Below are positions 54,208-63,517 of a stretch of DNA of 64,000 bases, in pieces. Every line of letters starts with the position of its first letter. Position 1 is the stretch's first letter. Source of the DNA: an uncultured Paracoccaceae bacterium. Its GTDB lineage: Bacteria; Pseudomonadota; Alphaproteobacteria; Rhodobacterales; Rhodobacteraceae. The notes beneath the pieces are model-generated. The model did not search any database. It was not told the origin of the DNA and saw only the letters and a program-made list of their open reading frames with translations. The stretch is from positions 868,001-932,000 of the forward strand of contig CANLNT010000001.1 in the NCBI GenBank assembly GCA_947492825.1, read 5' to 3'. Position numbers and translations under genes: made by a program.

Positions 54208-54569
54208 TCTTTCGCTTTGCTGCCATCGCCACGGCCATTGTCTGTGCCGTTCTCTTTGTGACTTTCCTGCTGTTTCCGGGCAGCTACGCAGGCACTTACA
54301 GTGTGCCGACAAACGCCAGTGCGGAATTCATCACGCGCCGCTCGTCGGGGGTGTTTCTGGGTCTGGCAGTCATGTTGTGGATGGGGCGCAATGCGCCGGA
54401 CAGCCCATTGCGCCGCGCGGTATGTTATGGGCTGTTTGCCATATTTGCGGGGATCGCGGCGACGGGGTGTTATGAATACGCGCGCGGCTTTGCCAGCGTA
54501 TCCATTCTGGTCGCAGCCTTGGGTGAATTGGTGCTGGCGGGGCTGTTCTTGCGCGCGGCAAGACCCTAG
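54204..54569 (+). CDS. Small four-helix membrane protein (DUF4345-like)
   Basis: A 121-residue membrane protein. Four helices are predicted (about residues 3-24, 45-61, 70-88 and 96-117). It resembles small DUF4345-type proteins in size and layout, but I cannot confirm the family. It starts at GTG 54204, which overlaps the AlaX stop (GTGA), with GGAGGA 5 nt before. The stop overlaps the stop of the convergent AI-2E permease gene by 4 nt. It is the last gene of a tight chain starting at trgA. Confidence 0.68.
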   Translation: MIFRFAAIATAIVCAVLFVTFLLFPGSYAGTYSVPTNASAEFITRRSSGVFLGLAVMLWMGRNAPDSPLRRAVCYGLFAIFAGIAATGCYEYARGFASVSILVAALGELVLAGLFLRAARP

Positions 54570-55705
54570 TCGCGGCGCTGATCAAAAAGATCGCGTTCGG
54601 CGGTTTGCTGCAGGGTTTGTTCGCTTTCGGGCAGACCTTCGCGGGACAGCAGGATCGCCAAAGGGCGCAGGGCCGGGACGTGGCTGCAGACGACCAGCAG
54701 CATCACCATGATGGGCACTGACAGGAACATGCCCGGAATGCCCCAGACGGCCCCCCAGAACGCAAGGCTGATGATGATCCCAAATGATGACAACCGTAGC
54801 GCGCGGCCCATCAGCATCGGGTCGATGATGGATCCGGCAACAAACTGCACCATGCCTGCAAGGACAAAGACCGCCGTGGTCAGGGCCGCATCACCAAACT
54901 GCACGTGCATCGCGAGCGCGATCAGGCCGGTCGCGACGATTGATCCGATGTTGGGGATGAAGTTCAGTACAAATGTGACCACGCCAATGGCCACCGCGAC
55001 CTCTAGCCCGAAAATGCTGGCGATGCCAAAGACGACAAAGCCGGTGATCGCCGAGATGAAGGTTTTGACCAGCAAGTAATAGTTCACCCGGTGGATGATC
55101 GAGGCGATGATCTGGCCCACCCGCTGCGCCTGTGCCGCATCGCCCACGAAATTGTGCAGTTTGGTCGAAAACCAGATGCGTTCGGCAAAGAGAAAGCCCA
55201 CGAACAGGATGACGAGTACAGTGCCTTGGGTCAGGTTGCTGGCAGACCCTGCCGCTTGTCGCAGGTAGCTGGAAAAATCGACGGATCGCACGGAGTTGAA
55301 AACAGCGGCCTCTGTATCCTCACCCAGCCACCCAAAGAGCGATGCGACAGCGGCGGGCACTCGTTCAGCATAAGACAGTGTCGTCACCAACACTGTGTTG
55401 ATCTGTGCCAGCAGAATGGACGTGAGCGTCAGCAGAGCGCCCGCGATCAGGAAAACGGCCGCCAGACTGGCGATCCAGTTGGGGATGCGGACCGGCCCAA
55501 CCCGAAGGCGTGCGATAAAGTTGATCACGTCGCTGGTCAGCGAAAACAGGATGATCGCCGTTGCGAGGCTGATCAGCATAAAACGGGCCTGCACCAGCAG
55601 AAATAGCACCACCGCAAAAGCGATGATGATCAAAGCACCGGTTTGCACGCGCGCCAGTTCAAAACGCGCGTCCTTGGGCGGTGTGGCTGGGGGATCATGC
55701 TTCAT
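54566..55705 (-). CDS. AI-2E family transporter (YdgG/YhhQ/TqsA type)
   Basis: A 379-residue integral membrane protein of the AI-2 exporter superfamily (PF01594). Seven or eight helices are predicted. The family-type segments are VNYYLLVKTFISAITGFVVF near residue 205, then GVVTFVLNFIPNIGSIVATG near 240, and MLMGRALRLSSFGIIISLAF near 310. Members export varied small molecules or ions; autoinducer-2 export is shown only for some. The start at 55705 (MKHDPPATPP) was chosen since upstream in-frame codons are basic and run into the tRNA gene region. Confidence 0.87.
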   Translation of the reverse strand: MKHDPPATPPKDARFELARVQTGALIIIAFAVVLFLLVQARFMLISLATAIILFSLTSDVINFIARLRVGPVRIPNWIASLAAVFLIAGALLTLTSILLAQINTVLVTTLSYAERVPAAVASLFGWLGEDTEAAVFNSVRSVDFSSYLRQAAGSASNLTQGTVLVILFVGFLFAERIWFSTKLHNFVGDAAQAQRVGQIIASIIHRVNYYLLVKTFISAITGFVVFGIASIFGLEVAVAIGVVTFVLNFIPNIGSIVATGLIALAMHVQFGDAALTTAVFVLAGMVQFVAGSIIDPMLMGRALRLSSFGIIISLAFWGAVWGIPGMFLSVPIMVMLLVVCSHVPALRPLAILLSREGLPESEQTLQQTAERDLFDQRRD

Positions 55706-55831
55706 CGCGGACCCGGGCAATCGTTCAACATGACGAGTATGTGCCGAAGCCTGCCGGGTTACAACGCGATTACAGTCACATGGTTGTTGGGACTTGCATG
55801 GGGTTTCATGCCTTGCTAAATGCCCCTTCAC

Positions 55832-55921
55832 GGACAGGTGGCCGAGTGGTCGAAGGCGCACGCCTGGAAAGTGTGTAGGCGGGAGACCGTCTCCAGGGTT
55901 CGAATCCCTGTCTGTCCGCCA
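55832..55921 (+). tRNA. tRNA-Ser (anticodon GGA)
   Basis: A class II tRNA. The acceptor stem GGACAGG pairs with TCTGTCC, the anticodon loop is CTGGAAA (GGA, reading TCC and TCT), the long variable arm is GGCGGGAGACCGTCTC, the T arm is CAGGG-TTCGAAT-CCCTG, and CCA is encoded. It is an isolated gene, transcribed away from the AI-2E gene. Confidence 0.96.
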
Positions 55922-55948
55922 CTTCCCTTTTCTTGCAGAATGCGACGA

Positions 55949-57616
55949 CTAAAGTGTTGGTGTCAGCGCCAGCAGTTCCTTGGTGTAGGCGGCCTGTGGG
56001 GCGGCGAAGAGGGTTTCGGATGCGCCGATTTCTTCGATCACGCCGTTGCGCAGGACGATGGCGTCGTTGGCCATTTGGCGCACGACGGCAAGGTTGTGGC
56101 TGATGAACAGGATTGAAAGATCAAAAGTAGATTGCAGGTCTTTGAGAAGGTTCAGGATTTCGGCCTGAATTGACACATCAAGTGCTGAAGTTGGTTCATC
56201 ACAGATCAGGAAACGCGGGCGGGCAAGTAGGGCGCGGGCCACAGCGATGCGTTGGCGCTGGCCGCCTGAAAACTGATGCGGGTATTTGTCAATGGCGCCG
56301 GGTGCCATGCCAACCAGATCAAGCATTGCTGCCGCGAGCGCATGGCGTTCGTCTGCATCCTCGACCAGACCATAAAGCCACAACGGCTCTGTCAGGATCT
56401 TGCCGATGCGGTGACGTGAATTGAGGCTGGAGTAGGGATCCTGAAACACCATCTGGATCAGCTGCCGGGACGGGTGATCACGCGGGCGAGCCTTGCCGGC
56501 GGGCAGGGGGGCATCACCCAAGTGCATGGTGCCGCTTTGCACCGGGATCAGCCCAGTGATGGCCTTGGCGAGTGTCGATTTGCCAGAGCCGCTTTCGCCC
56601 ACAAGCCCCATGATCCGGCCCGGCTGCACGGTAAAGCTGATGTCATGCAGAGCAACATACGGGTCGGGGCGTGAAAGGAGCGAGGTGCGCACACCGGGAA
56701 AAGTGACGCGTAGGTTTTGCACGGTCAGGCCTGTCGCCTCTTGCCGGAGCCCATCAAGCAGCCAGTCCTTGGCGCGGTTGCCAAGGTCACCGGGTGCCGT
56801 GTCTTCGCTTGCAATGACGGCGAAGCGTTCAAGCTTGCGATCAAGGGGCGGTACGGCGGCGATCAGACCTTTGGTATAGGTTTCCTGAGGGTCGCGCAAA
56901 ATCTGCGCGGTTGAGCCGGTTTCGACCACGCGCCCGTGGCGCATGACGGTGACGTTGTCGGTGATCTGGGCGATCACCCCGATGTCATGGGTGATCAGGA
57001 TGACGGCGATCTGGCGGGTGTCGACAAGGCGGCGCAAGAGGTCGAGCACCTGGCTTTGCACCGCAACATCAAGGGCAGTGGTGGGCTCATCTGCGATGAT
57101 CACGTCGGGGTTTGTGCAAAGTGCTAGAGCGATGACCACGCGCTGGCGCATCCCGCCCGAAAATTGGTGCGGATATGATTTGATACGCTGTGCGGCGTTA
57201 GAGATCCCGATCTCTTCCAGCAGGTCCACGGCGCGGTCGTGTGCAGCCTGATGCAAGATATCCTCGTGCGCGAGGATGGTTTCGACCAGCTGATCCTCGA
57301 TCGTCATCAGCGGGTTGAGGCTGGTTTGCGGGTCCTGAAAAATCATCGAGATGCGGCTGCCACGCAGGGCATGGGCTGCATCGCGGTCGAGTGTGCGTAG
57401 GTCGATGTCGTCAAGCGTCAGCTTGCCGTTTGCGATGTAGCCCGGCGACTGCAGAAGGCCGATGACGGCGGCACCAACGGTGGATTTGCCTGCGCCGCTT
57501 TCGCCCACGAGACCGTGGATTTCGCCGGGTTTTATGGTCATGTCCACGTCCGCAATGGCGGTGATGTCGCCAAAGCGAGAGGGGAAATTGACGGCGAGGT
57601 CCTGGATCGTCAGCAT
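55949..57616 (-). CDS. Peptide/nickel-type ABC transporter, fused dual ATPase
   Basis: A 555-residue protein with two ABC ATPase domains in one chain, equal to DppD plus DppF (like GsiA). Domain 1 (about 1-255) has Walker [10 protein letters not shown], signature SGGMRQRV and Walker [13 protein letters not shown]. Domain 2 (about 285-555) has [23 protein letters not shown] and [12 protein letters not shown]. It powers uptake of oligopeptides, opines or glutathione-like compounds through the two permeases encoded before it. Start ATG 57616 shares one base with the stop of the permease gene (TGATG). It ends the operon 28 nt from tRNA-Ser. Confidence 0.94.
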   Translation of the reverse strand: MLTIQDLAVNFPSRFGDITAIADVDMTIKPGEIHGLVGESGAGKSTVGAAVIGLLQSPGYIANGKLTLDDIDLRTLDRDAAHALRGSRISMIFQDPQTSLNPLMTIEDQLVETILAHEDILHQAAHDRAVDLLEEIGISNAAQRIKSYPHQFSGGMRQRVVIALALCTNPDVIIADEPTTALDVAVQSQVLDLLRRLVDTRQIAVILITHDIGVIAQITDNVTVMRHGRVVETGSTAQILRDPQETYTKGLIAAVPPLDRKLERFAVIASEDTAPGDLGNRAKDWLLDGLRQEATGLTVQNLRVTFPGVRTSLLSRPDPYVALHDISFTVQPGRIMGLVGESGSGKSTLAKAITGLIPVQSGTMHLGDAPLPAGKARPRDHPSRQLIQMVFQDPYSSLNSRHRIGKILTEPLWLYGLVEDADERHALAAAMLDLVGMAPGAIDKYPHQFSGGQRQRIAVARALLARPRFLICDEPTSALDVSIQAEILNLLKDLQSTFDLSILFISHNLAVVRQMANDAIVLRNGVIEEIGASETLFAAPQAAYTKELLALTPTL

Positions 57617-58521
57617 CAGCGCAGCCTTGTGTTGAAGACGTCCCGCAGGAAGTCTCCGAGGATGTTGATGGACACCACAAGGGCCACAAGAAAGAGCGTT
57701 GGTATCCAGAGGATCCACCACTCGCCCGAAAGTAGGAACTGCATACCGATCCGGATCAGGGTGCCCAGCGAGGGGCTGTCAGCGGGCAGGCCAATGCCAA
57801 GGAACGACAGCGTCGCCTCGAGCAGGATGGCGGAGGCCAGATCGACGGTCATGATCACCAGCAGAGGGCCAAGGATATTCGGCAGGATATGTACAAACAT
57901 GACGCGGGCAGGGCGCTGACCCATCATGATGGCGGCCTGCACATATTCCTTTTGCATTTGCACAAAGGTCGAGGCGCGGGCGGTGCGGGCGAAGTTGACC
58001 CAAAGTGACAGGGCAATGGCAAGGGTCAGCACGGCCACGCGCAGGTTTTGCTGCGCATCAGGTGGGAGAACGCCACGCGCGATGCCATCGATCAGCAGGG
58101 CGGTCAGGATTGCCGGAAGGGCGAGTTGCACGTCTGCGATCCGCATGACGATGGTATCAAGCCAGCCGCCGTAATATCCCGCAGCCAGTCCGAGGCCCAC
58201 GCCAAGCACTGTTGCGATGGTCATTGCCGCAAGTCCGATCAGCAACGACAGGCGCGCGCCGTAAAGGATGGATGAGATCATGTCGCGCCCCTGATCATCC
58301 GTGCCAAGCAGGAACTTGGGATTGCCGCCATCTTTCCAGACCGGCGGTAAGAGGCCGTCAAAAAGGCTGAAGGAGGCCAGATCATAGGGATTTATGAGCG
58401 AGAGCCAGGGTGCAAAAAGCGCGCCGAGAAAGATCAGCGCCGCCACCAGGGCCGCAAGCATAGCGGCGGGCGAGTGGACAAAGAGCCAAAGTCCTTCGCG
58501 GCGTTTAAGAAAGTCGATCAT
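57616..58521 (-). CDS. ABC transporter permease, DppC type
   Basis: A 301-residue inner-membrane permease with about six helices. The ABC-2-interaction (EAA) loop is around VQAAIMMGQRPARVMFVHIL, and the N-terminal DppC-type segment LLGTDDQGRDMISSILYGAR is a subfamily hallmark. The C-terminal end includes LSFLGIGLPADSPSLGTLI. It forms a heteromeric channel with the DppB-type partner. It overlaps that gene by 4 nt upstream and the ATPase gene by 1 nt downstream, so all four are one operon. Confidence 0.95.
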   Translation of the reverse strand: MIDFLKRREGLWLFVHSPAAMLAALVAALIFLGALFAPWLSLINPYDLASFSLFDGLLPPVWKDGGNPKFLLGTDDQGRDMISSILYGARLSLLIGLAAMTIATVLGVGLGLAAGYYGGWLDTIVMRIADVQLALPAILTALLIDGIARGVLPPDAQQNLRVAVLTLAIALSLWVNFARTARASTFVQMQKEYVQAAIMMGQRPARVMFVHILPNILGPLLVIMTVDLASAILLEATLSFLGIGLPADSPSLGTLIRIGMQFLLSGEWWILWIPTLFLVALVVSINILGDFLRDVFNTRLR

Positions 58522-59492
58522 GTGCTGTCCCGGACGCGTAATCGCGGGTCGATGGCGATGTAGAGCAGGTCAACGATCAGGTTCACCAGCACGAAGAAGA
58601 AGGCGATGACGACGAGGTAGACGCTCATCACCGGAATATCGACGAAGCGGATAGATTCGAGGAACAAAAGGCCCATGCCGGGCCATTCAAAGACGCTTTC
58701 GGTGACGATCGAGAATGCGATGACGCCGCCGAATTGCAGGCCGATGATGGTGATGACGGGAACCAGCGTGTTCGAGAGGGCATGGCGGTAGTAGATGGCG
58801 CGCATTGGCACGCCGCGGGCGAAGGCAAAGCGGATGTAGTCGGTGCGCATCACCTCCATCATCTCGGCGCGCACAAGCCGCATGGTGAGCGTGAGCTGGT
58901 AAATGCCCAGCGTAATTGCCGGCAGCAGGATGGCGCGCCAGCCGTCGACTGTGAAGAACGAGCTTTCCCAGCCGCCGATCTGCACGGTGCCGCCACGCCC
59001 GAATGTTGGCAGCCAGCCCAGTTGCACACCAAAAAGGAAGATCAGCATGATCCCGATCACGAATGTCGGGATGGAGACACCGATCAGCGTCAGGATCAGG
59101 ATGGATTGCGTGGCGATGCCGCGCGGTCTGAGCGCCGTATAGACACCGGTGGGGATGCCAACCACAAGCGATATCAGAAGGGCGACGACCCCAAGTTCGA
59201 GCGTGGCGGGGATGCGCACCGCAATCATTTCTGCGACCGGCTGGCGCGTGCGGAACGAGAATCCGAAATCGCCGCGCAACATGTCCCCGGTGAAGCGCAT
59301 GAATTGAGAGATGAATGGGTCGTTGAGGCCCAACTCTTCGCGCAGGCGTTCCTGATCCTGAACGGAGGTTTCGACACCGGTCATTTGGGTGATCGGGTCG
59401 CCCACAAAGCGAAACAGCGAAAAGGCGAGGAAGGCGACGGCAAGCATCACCAGAACGGACTGTACCAGTCGTTTGAAGATGAAATATGCCAT
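58518..59492 (-). CDS. ABC transporter permease, DppB type
   Basis: A 324-residue inner-membrane permease. It begins MAYFIFKRLVQSVLVMLAVA and has the DppB N-terminal domain with RLREELGLNDPFISQFMRF. The EAA loop is at DYIRFAFARGVPMRAIYYRH near residue 215, followed by LSNTLVPVITIIGLQFGGVI. Six helices are predicted. The gene starts 20 nt after the binding-protein stop and its end overlaps the DppC-type gene by 4 nt. Confidence 0.95.
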   Translation of the reverse strand: MAYFIFKRLVQSVLVMLAVAFLAFSLFRFVGDPITQMTGVETSVQDQERLREELGLNDPFISQFMRFTGDMLRGDFGFSFRTRQPVAEMIAVRIPATLELGVVALLISLVVGIPTGVYTALRPRGIATQSILILTLIGVSIPTFVIGIMLIFLFGVQLGWLPTFGRGGTVQIGGWESSFFTVDGWRAILLPAITLGIYQLTLTMRLVRAEMMEVMRTDYIRFAFARGVPMRAIYYRHALSNTLVPVITIIGLQFGGVIAFSIVTESVFEWPGMGLLFLESIRFVDIPVMSVYLVVIAFFFVLVNLIVDLLYIAIDPRLRVRDST

Positions 59493-59512
59493 CGCCTTGT
59501 TTGCCGTTCAGA

Positions 59513-61087
59513 TCAGTTGACGGTGACCCACCGCAGCATAAAGAAGTTGTCGGCCCGTTGGGTCAGGTCAACGTTATCTTTTGCGGCCCAGATCAGCGGC
59601 TGGGTGTAGAGCGGGATATAAGCCACTTCGTCCTGGCTGATCTTGACGACCTCATCAATCATCGCTTGCCGCGCGGCTGGGTCGATTTCCTGCTGGATCA
59701 TTGGCAGCAGTTCATCAATGCGCGCGTTAGAGAAATTGCCAAAGTTCCAGGACCCCAGCTTTTTCTCGTCATCCTGCGTGTGCTTGAGGAAGCGGATCGG
59801 GTGTTCCATGTCGAAGGTGCCGGGCGACCAGCCCAAGAGGTACATATCAAAGTCGTCCTCGCGCAGTTGCGGCCAGTAGTCGCGCACGGGGCCGGTGCTG
59901 AGTTCAGCCTGCAAGCCAACGGCGGCAAACATGGAGGCCGCAGCGCGGCACAGCGCCTCGTCATTGATATAGCGGTCGTTGGGGCATTTCAGACCAAAGC
60001 TGAAGCCGTCCGGGTAGCCTGCCTCGGCCAGAAGTTCCTTGGCACGGTCAGGGTCATAGGCGGGGCGGTCGCTGTTGGCTTCGGAGTAGCCGGAGATCCC
60101 GGCAGGCACCAGTTGCGAGGCCGGTTCGATCTTGTCACGGAACAGCACCCGGTCAATCGAAGCAATGTCGAGCGCATGGGCCGCAGCAAGTCTGACGCGG
60201 ACATCGGCAAAGGGGTTGGCGTCGGTGACGTCAGAGGAATACAGCAGCGTGTCGTGTTCATGGCCAAAGCCGAACATGATGACGCGGGTTTCTTCACCCT
60301 CGAGCACTTTGAAGCCGTCACGGGATTCGACTTGTTCGGCGTCCTGCAAGGGGATCGGCTGGATGAAGTCGATCTCGCCCGACAAAAGTGCTGCCAAACC
60401 GGTGGCAGCATTGCCGATGGGTGTGAAGGTCGCCTCTGTCACGTTGTGGCTGGCGTCATCCCACCATCCGCCGTTGGGCGACAGAACGGTCTTTACGCCG
60501 GGGTCGCGGCTGGTGAGCATGAAGGGGCCGGTGCCGTTGGTGTTCATGGTGGCGAAGTTTTCAGCGTCGCGGGCGGGCAATGCCGCGTCGTTGCCTTCGG
60601 CCCAATCCTTATCAAGGATCATGAAGTTGGCGATGCTGTCCGGGAACAGCGGGTTGGGCGAGGTGGTCACAAAGTCGATCGTGAAATCGTCGACCACGCG
60701 CACGTCAGACACGGGCGCAAACCAGGACCGGACATCGGCCGCTTCATCCGAAGCGCGCTGATAGGAAAACAGCACATCTTCTGCCGTAAAGGCTGCGCCG
60801 TCCTGAAAGGTGACACCTTCGCGCAGGGTAAAGCGCCAGCCGTTTTCATCTGTCAGCGGCTCCCACGAGGTGGCAAGCGAGGGTTCGATGGACATGTCCT
60901 GCCCGCGACGGACCAGACCTTCGTAGATGTTGTTGAGGAACGACAGCACAGGCGCCGAGTTGACGGCGTGCGGGTCCATCGTTTGCGGGTCCGTATTGGA
61001 GGCCCATTTGAAGCTTTCGGCGGTAGCAGCGCTGGTGGAGGCAAGGAGCACCCCGCCTGCGAGCCCCAGAATGTGTGATCTGTTCAT
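59513..61087 (-). CDS. ABC transporter substrate-binding protein, family 5
   Basis: A 524-residue periplasmic binding protein of the SBP_bac_5 (oligopeptide/nickel/glutathione) family. The Sec signal peptide MNRSHILGLAGGVLLASTS ends at ATA. The mature part starts FKWASNTDPQTMDPHAVNSA, with NNIYEGLVRRGQDMSIEPSL and RFTLREGVTFQDGAAFTAED as family signatures. The substrate is not predictable; other members take di- or oligopeptides, glutathione, sugars or antimicrobial peptides. It is the first gene of the operon, and the promoter must lie in the 120 bp shared with the divergent thioredoxin-like gene. Confidence 0.95.
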   Translation of the reverse strand: MNRSHILGLAGGVLLASTSAATAESFKWASNTDPQTMDPHAVNSAPVLSFLNNIYEGLVRRGQDMSIEPSLATSWEPLTDENGWRFTLREGVTFQDGAAFTAEDVLFSYQRASDEAADVRSWFAPVSDVRVVDDFTIDFVTTSPNPLFPDSIANFMILDKDWAEGNDAALPARDAENFATMNTNGTGPFMLTSRDPGVKTVLSPNGGWWDDASHNVTEATFTPIGNAATGLAALLSGEIDFIQPIPLQDAEQVESRDGFKVLEGEETRVIMFGFGHEHDTLLYSSDVTDANPFADVRVRLAAAHALDIASIDRVLFRDKIEPASQLVPAGISGYSEANSDRPAYDPDRAKELLAEAGYPDGFSFGLKCPNDRYINDEALCRAAASMFAAVGLQAELSTGPVRDYWPQLREDDFDMYLLGWSPGTFDMEHPIRFLKHTQDDEKKLGSWNFGNFSNARIDELLPMIQQEIDPAARQAMIDEVVKISQDEVAYIPLYTQPLIWAAKDNVDLTQRADNFFMLRWVTVN

Positions 61088-61207
61088 GTATCAGTCTCCC
61101 CAAGTTGCGTGATCACAGCCTGAAGGTAATGCGCGAAAGGTCAAGGGCACAAACGTGAACGTCATCTGGTGAGGCAGGTTGGTTCTGTATAAGCTGGAAA
61201 GGTCAGA

Positions 61208-61774
61208 ATGGAGAGACCGATGGCAGCCAGCACACCACCCGTTTGTGATTTCAACTGGCCCGCGCCTGCGTTTGCGCTGCAGGCGATTGACGGCGCAACC
61301 TATGGTCTGGACCAGATTGCGGGGCCCAAGGGGACCTTGATCATATTCATCTGCAACCATTGCCCGTTTGTGTTGGCGATCCTTGATCGGATGATTGCGG
61401 ACGCCAAGGCCTTGCAAGCGGCCGGGATTGGTGTTGCCGCGATATGTTCAAACGATCCGATCGCTTATCCGCAGGACAATTTCGAGAACATGACGCGCAT
61501 GGCAAAGGAACAACAATTTCCGTTTCCCTACCTGCATGACGCGGATCAGTCGGTTGCCCGCGCCTATGCTGCGGTGTGCACACCGGATTTCTTTGGGTTC
61601 AATGCAGAATTGGGTTTGCAATATCGAGGCCGGTTGGATGCCGGTCGCACAGGGCCTGTGCCGGCCGATACACCGCGCGACCTGCGCGACGCGATGCTGG
61701 AGGTGGCCGTCACAGGGCGCGGACCTGCGGCGCAGGTGCCATCAATGGGCTGTTCGATCAAATGGGCCAGCTGA
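61208..61774 (+). CDS. Thioredoxin-fold protein, AhpC/TSA-like
   Basis: A 188-residue thioredoxin-fold protein of the group seen with redoxin or AhpC/TSA annotations. The N-terminal PVCDFNWPAPAFALQAIDG leads to the active-site-like segment LIIFICNHCPFVLAILD, a CxxC pair (CNHC) near residue 61. Then come CSNDPIAYPQDNFENMT and a further cysteine pair region YAAVCTPDFFGF. It should act as a thiol-disulfide or peroxide-active protein in the cytoplasm, since no signal peptide is seen. Two ATGs (61208 and 61220) are plausible; the first has AAAGG 5 nt before. Confidence 0.87.
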   Translation: MERPMAASTPPVCDFNWPAPAFALQAIDGATYGLDQIAGPKGTLIIFICNHCPFVLAILDRMIADAKALQAAGIGVAAICSNDPIAYPQDNFENMTRMAKEQQFPFPYLHDADQSVARAYAAVCTPDFFGFNAELGLQYRGRLDAGRTGPVPADTPRDLRDAMLEVAVTGRGPAAQVPSMGCSIKWAS

Positions 61775-61864
61775 GCCATTTGTGGGAGGTCATCACGCGA
61801 CCGAAAAAATCACAAAATCAGTCTGGACGGCCCTGAATCGCATTGCTATAGACCGCGCGAGTGT

Positions 61865-61939
61865 TCCGACGTAGCTCAGCGGTAGAGCAGTTGACTGTTA
61901 ATCAATTGGTCGTAGGTTCGATCCCTACCGTCGGAGCCA
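61865..61939 (+). tRNA. tRNA-Asn (anticodon GTT)
   Basis: The acceptor TCCGACG pairs with CGTCGGA, the D arm is GCTC-AGCGGTA-GAGC, the anticodon loop is CTGTTAA (GTT), the T arm is GTAGG-TTCGATC-CCTAC, and CCA is encoded. It lies alone between the thioredoxin-like gene and the VOC gene. Confidence 0.97.
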
Positions 61940-62031
61940 ATTTCCCCTACTATTTTGTCAAATCGGCCTTTGCCGGTTGCAATGCTGTTGGTTCGGGCGT
62001 TGGCGATAGAACGCTGCAAAAGTTGTCGTGC

Positions 62032-62448
62032 TTAGTCGTCGCGACCAGGCTCGTCTGGGTTGCTTGAGAACAAGGCAATTTTATTCCCCTGAGGGTCGCG
62101 CAGATAGCCGACATAAAACCGTGGTCCATATGCGGCACGAAATCCGGGCTGGCCTTCGTCGGAACCACCGGCGGCCAGTGCGGCTGCGTGCAGGTCGCGG
62201 ACCTGTTCTTGGGTCTGCGCCTCAAAGGCCACCATCGCACCATTCCCAGCCGAAGCGGGGCGGCCATCAAAGGTTGGTTTGACGTAGTAATCAGGTAGCA
62301 ATGATGTTTGATCTGCCCGAATGGGCAGCGCGCAGCTGAGACCTTCGGTGCTTTCCGTGAGGTCGTAGCCAAGGGCTGGCAGGAAGGCCGCATAGAACCG
62401 CTTGGCTTTGGCCATATCGTCGGCGCCAACTGTGACATAGGCGATCAT
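62032..62448 (-). CDS. VOC family (glyoxalase/bleomycin-resistance fold) protein
   Basis: A 138-residue protein of the vicinal-oxygen-chelate fold. It begins IAYVTVGADDMAKAKRFYAA, the usual first beta-alpha unit, and ends with PRFYVGYLRDPQGNKIALF, with a candidate metal ligand near the end replaced by other residues. Members include glyoxalase I, dioxygenases and drug-binding proteins; the sequence does not choose among them. The gene stands alone, with 142 nt to the hydrolase gene upstream. Confidence 0.88.
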   Translation of the reverse strand: MIAYVTVGADDMAKAKRFYAAFLPALGYDLTESTEGLSCALPIRADQTSLLPDYYVKPTFDGRPASAGNGAMVAFEAQTQEQVRDLHAAALAAGGSDEGQPGFRAAYGPRFYVGYLRDPQGNKIALFSSNPDEPGRDD

Positions 62449-62590
62449 TGTATGGAATCCTTTGGTCTATTGCGTGGTGCGATTGTATTGCGGGCAGGCG
62501 AAAGCGCAATTGGTCTGATCAGTGACATTGCCTGATGGGTAGGGTCATGTCTTGCGCCCCGATGACGGCCAACGTGTTGAGAAAGTGTGG

Positions 62591-63475
62591 TCAGCAGAGC
62601 GCGAATGTGGAGTTTTGCGACAATGGCCCGTTTGGTTGCACACGGCCCTTGCCTGTCAGATCGACTAGATGGGCAAAGACGTTGCGTGCGGCGGCGGGAT
62701 GCATTGCTTTGGGCACATCGGTGTAAATCAACGTTGTCAGAGCCACAGGTGTCATTGGTCCCGATTGCAGTGCCGCGACGATCTGGTCAGAGCGGGCATT
62801 GCGGTGATCAATGAGCCATTGCAGGCGTGCTTTGGGGTCCAGAACCGGATCGCCGTGGCCGGGGTGGTATGTCGTCTCTGGGCGTTGCAGCATAAGGTGG
62901 CAAGAGGCCATGAAATCGGTCAGATCGCCATCTGGCGGTGAGACAAGTGAGCTGGCCCAACCCATCACGAGATCGCCGGTAAAGGCCACGTCGCGCCACG
63001 CAATGGCAATGTGATTGCCCATGTGCCCCGGCGTGTGCAGCACGCTAAAGCCACCGGGTAGCGTGTCACCGTTAGCGACGGTCTTGTCGGGGGCAAAGTC
63101 GAGGTCAACCCCTTCGCCGCCACCGGCCAGACCGCTGGCCGCAAGGGTCTGCATCACAGCACTGCGGCCTGCGTCACTGGGTCCAAAAGCCACAACGGGA
63201 CACCGCAGCACATCGGCCAGGGGACGGGCAAGAGGGGCATGGTCGAGGTGGCTGTGGGTGACGATGATCTGAGTAACGTTGCGTCCAGCGATGGCTGAGA
63301 GCAGCGCGTCCTGATGGTCGGGCAGCATTGGGCCGGGGTCGATGATGGCCAAAGCGTCCCCGGTTGCGACGACATAGCTGTTGGTGCCGGTGTAAGTCAT
63401 CGGAGACGGGTTGCCCGCCCTGATCCGCAGCACACCGGGCGACACCGTCACCGGTTGGCCAATCTCATCCGACAT
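62591..63475 (-). CDS. Metallo-beta-lactamase fold hydrolase (LACTB2-like)
   Basis: A 294-residue hydrolase. The metal motif VTHSHLDHA (HxHxDH) is near residue 74, a second His is in HTPGHMGNHIAI and a later metal Asp in VAFTGDLVMGW. The C-terminal winged-helix part (about 200-290) with LQWLIDHRNARSDQIVAAL is the LACTB2-type beta-lactamase-associated domain, seen in RNA-cleaving or thioester-cleaving relatives. The start at 63475 (MSDEIGQPV) was chosen over an upstream in-frame codon because that would run into the divergent sensor kinase gene's promoter. It is cytoplasmic. Confidence 0.88.
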   Translation of the reverse strand: MSDEIGQPVTVSPGVLRIRAGNPSPMTYTGTNSYVVATGDALAIIDPGPMLPDHQDALLSAIAGRNVTQIIVTHSHLDHAPLARPLADVLRCPVVAFGPSDAGRSAVMQTLAASGLAGGGEGVDLDFAPDKTVANGDTLPGGFSVLHTPGHMGNHIAIAWRDVAFTGDLVMGWASSLVSPPDGDLTDFMASCHLMLQRPETTYHPGHGDPVLDPKARLQWLIDHRNARSDQIVAALQSGPMTPVALTTLIYTDVPKAMHPAAARNVFAHLVDLTGKGRVQPNGPLSQNSTFALC

Positions 63476-63517
63476 ATCGCGCTTTCCGATCCTGAACTGC
63501 CCCGCTAGGTTTGGTCT

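Noticed and set aside
59486..61078. 530-codon plus-strand frame opposite the ABC binding protein
   Set aside because: It mirrors the real minus-strand gene, lacks a domain and a ribosome site, and its composition is that of antisense high-GC DNA.
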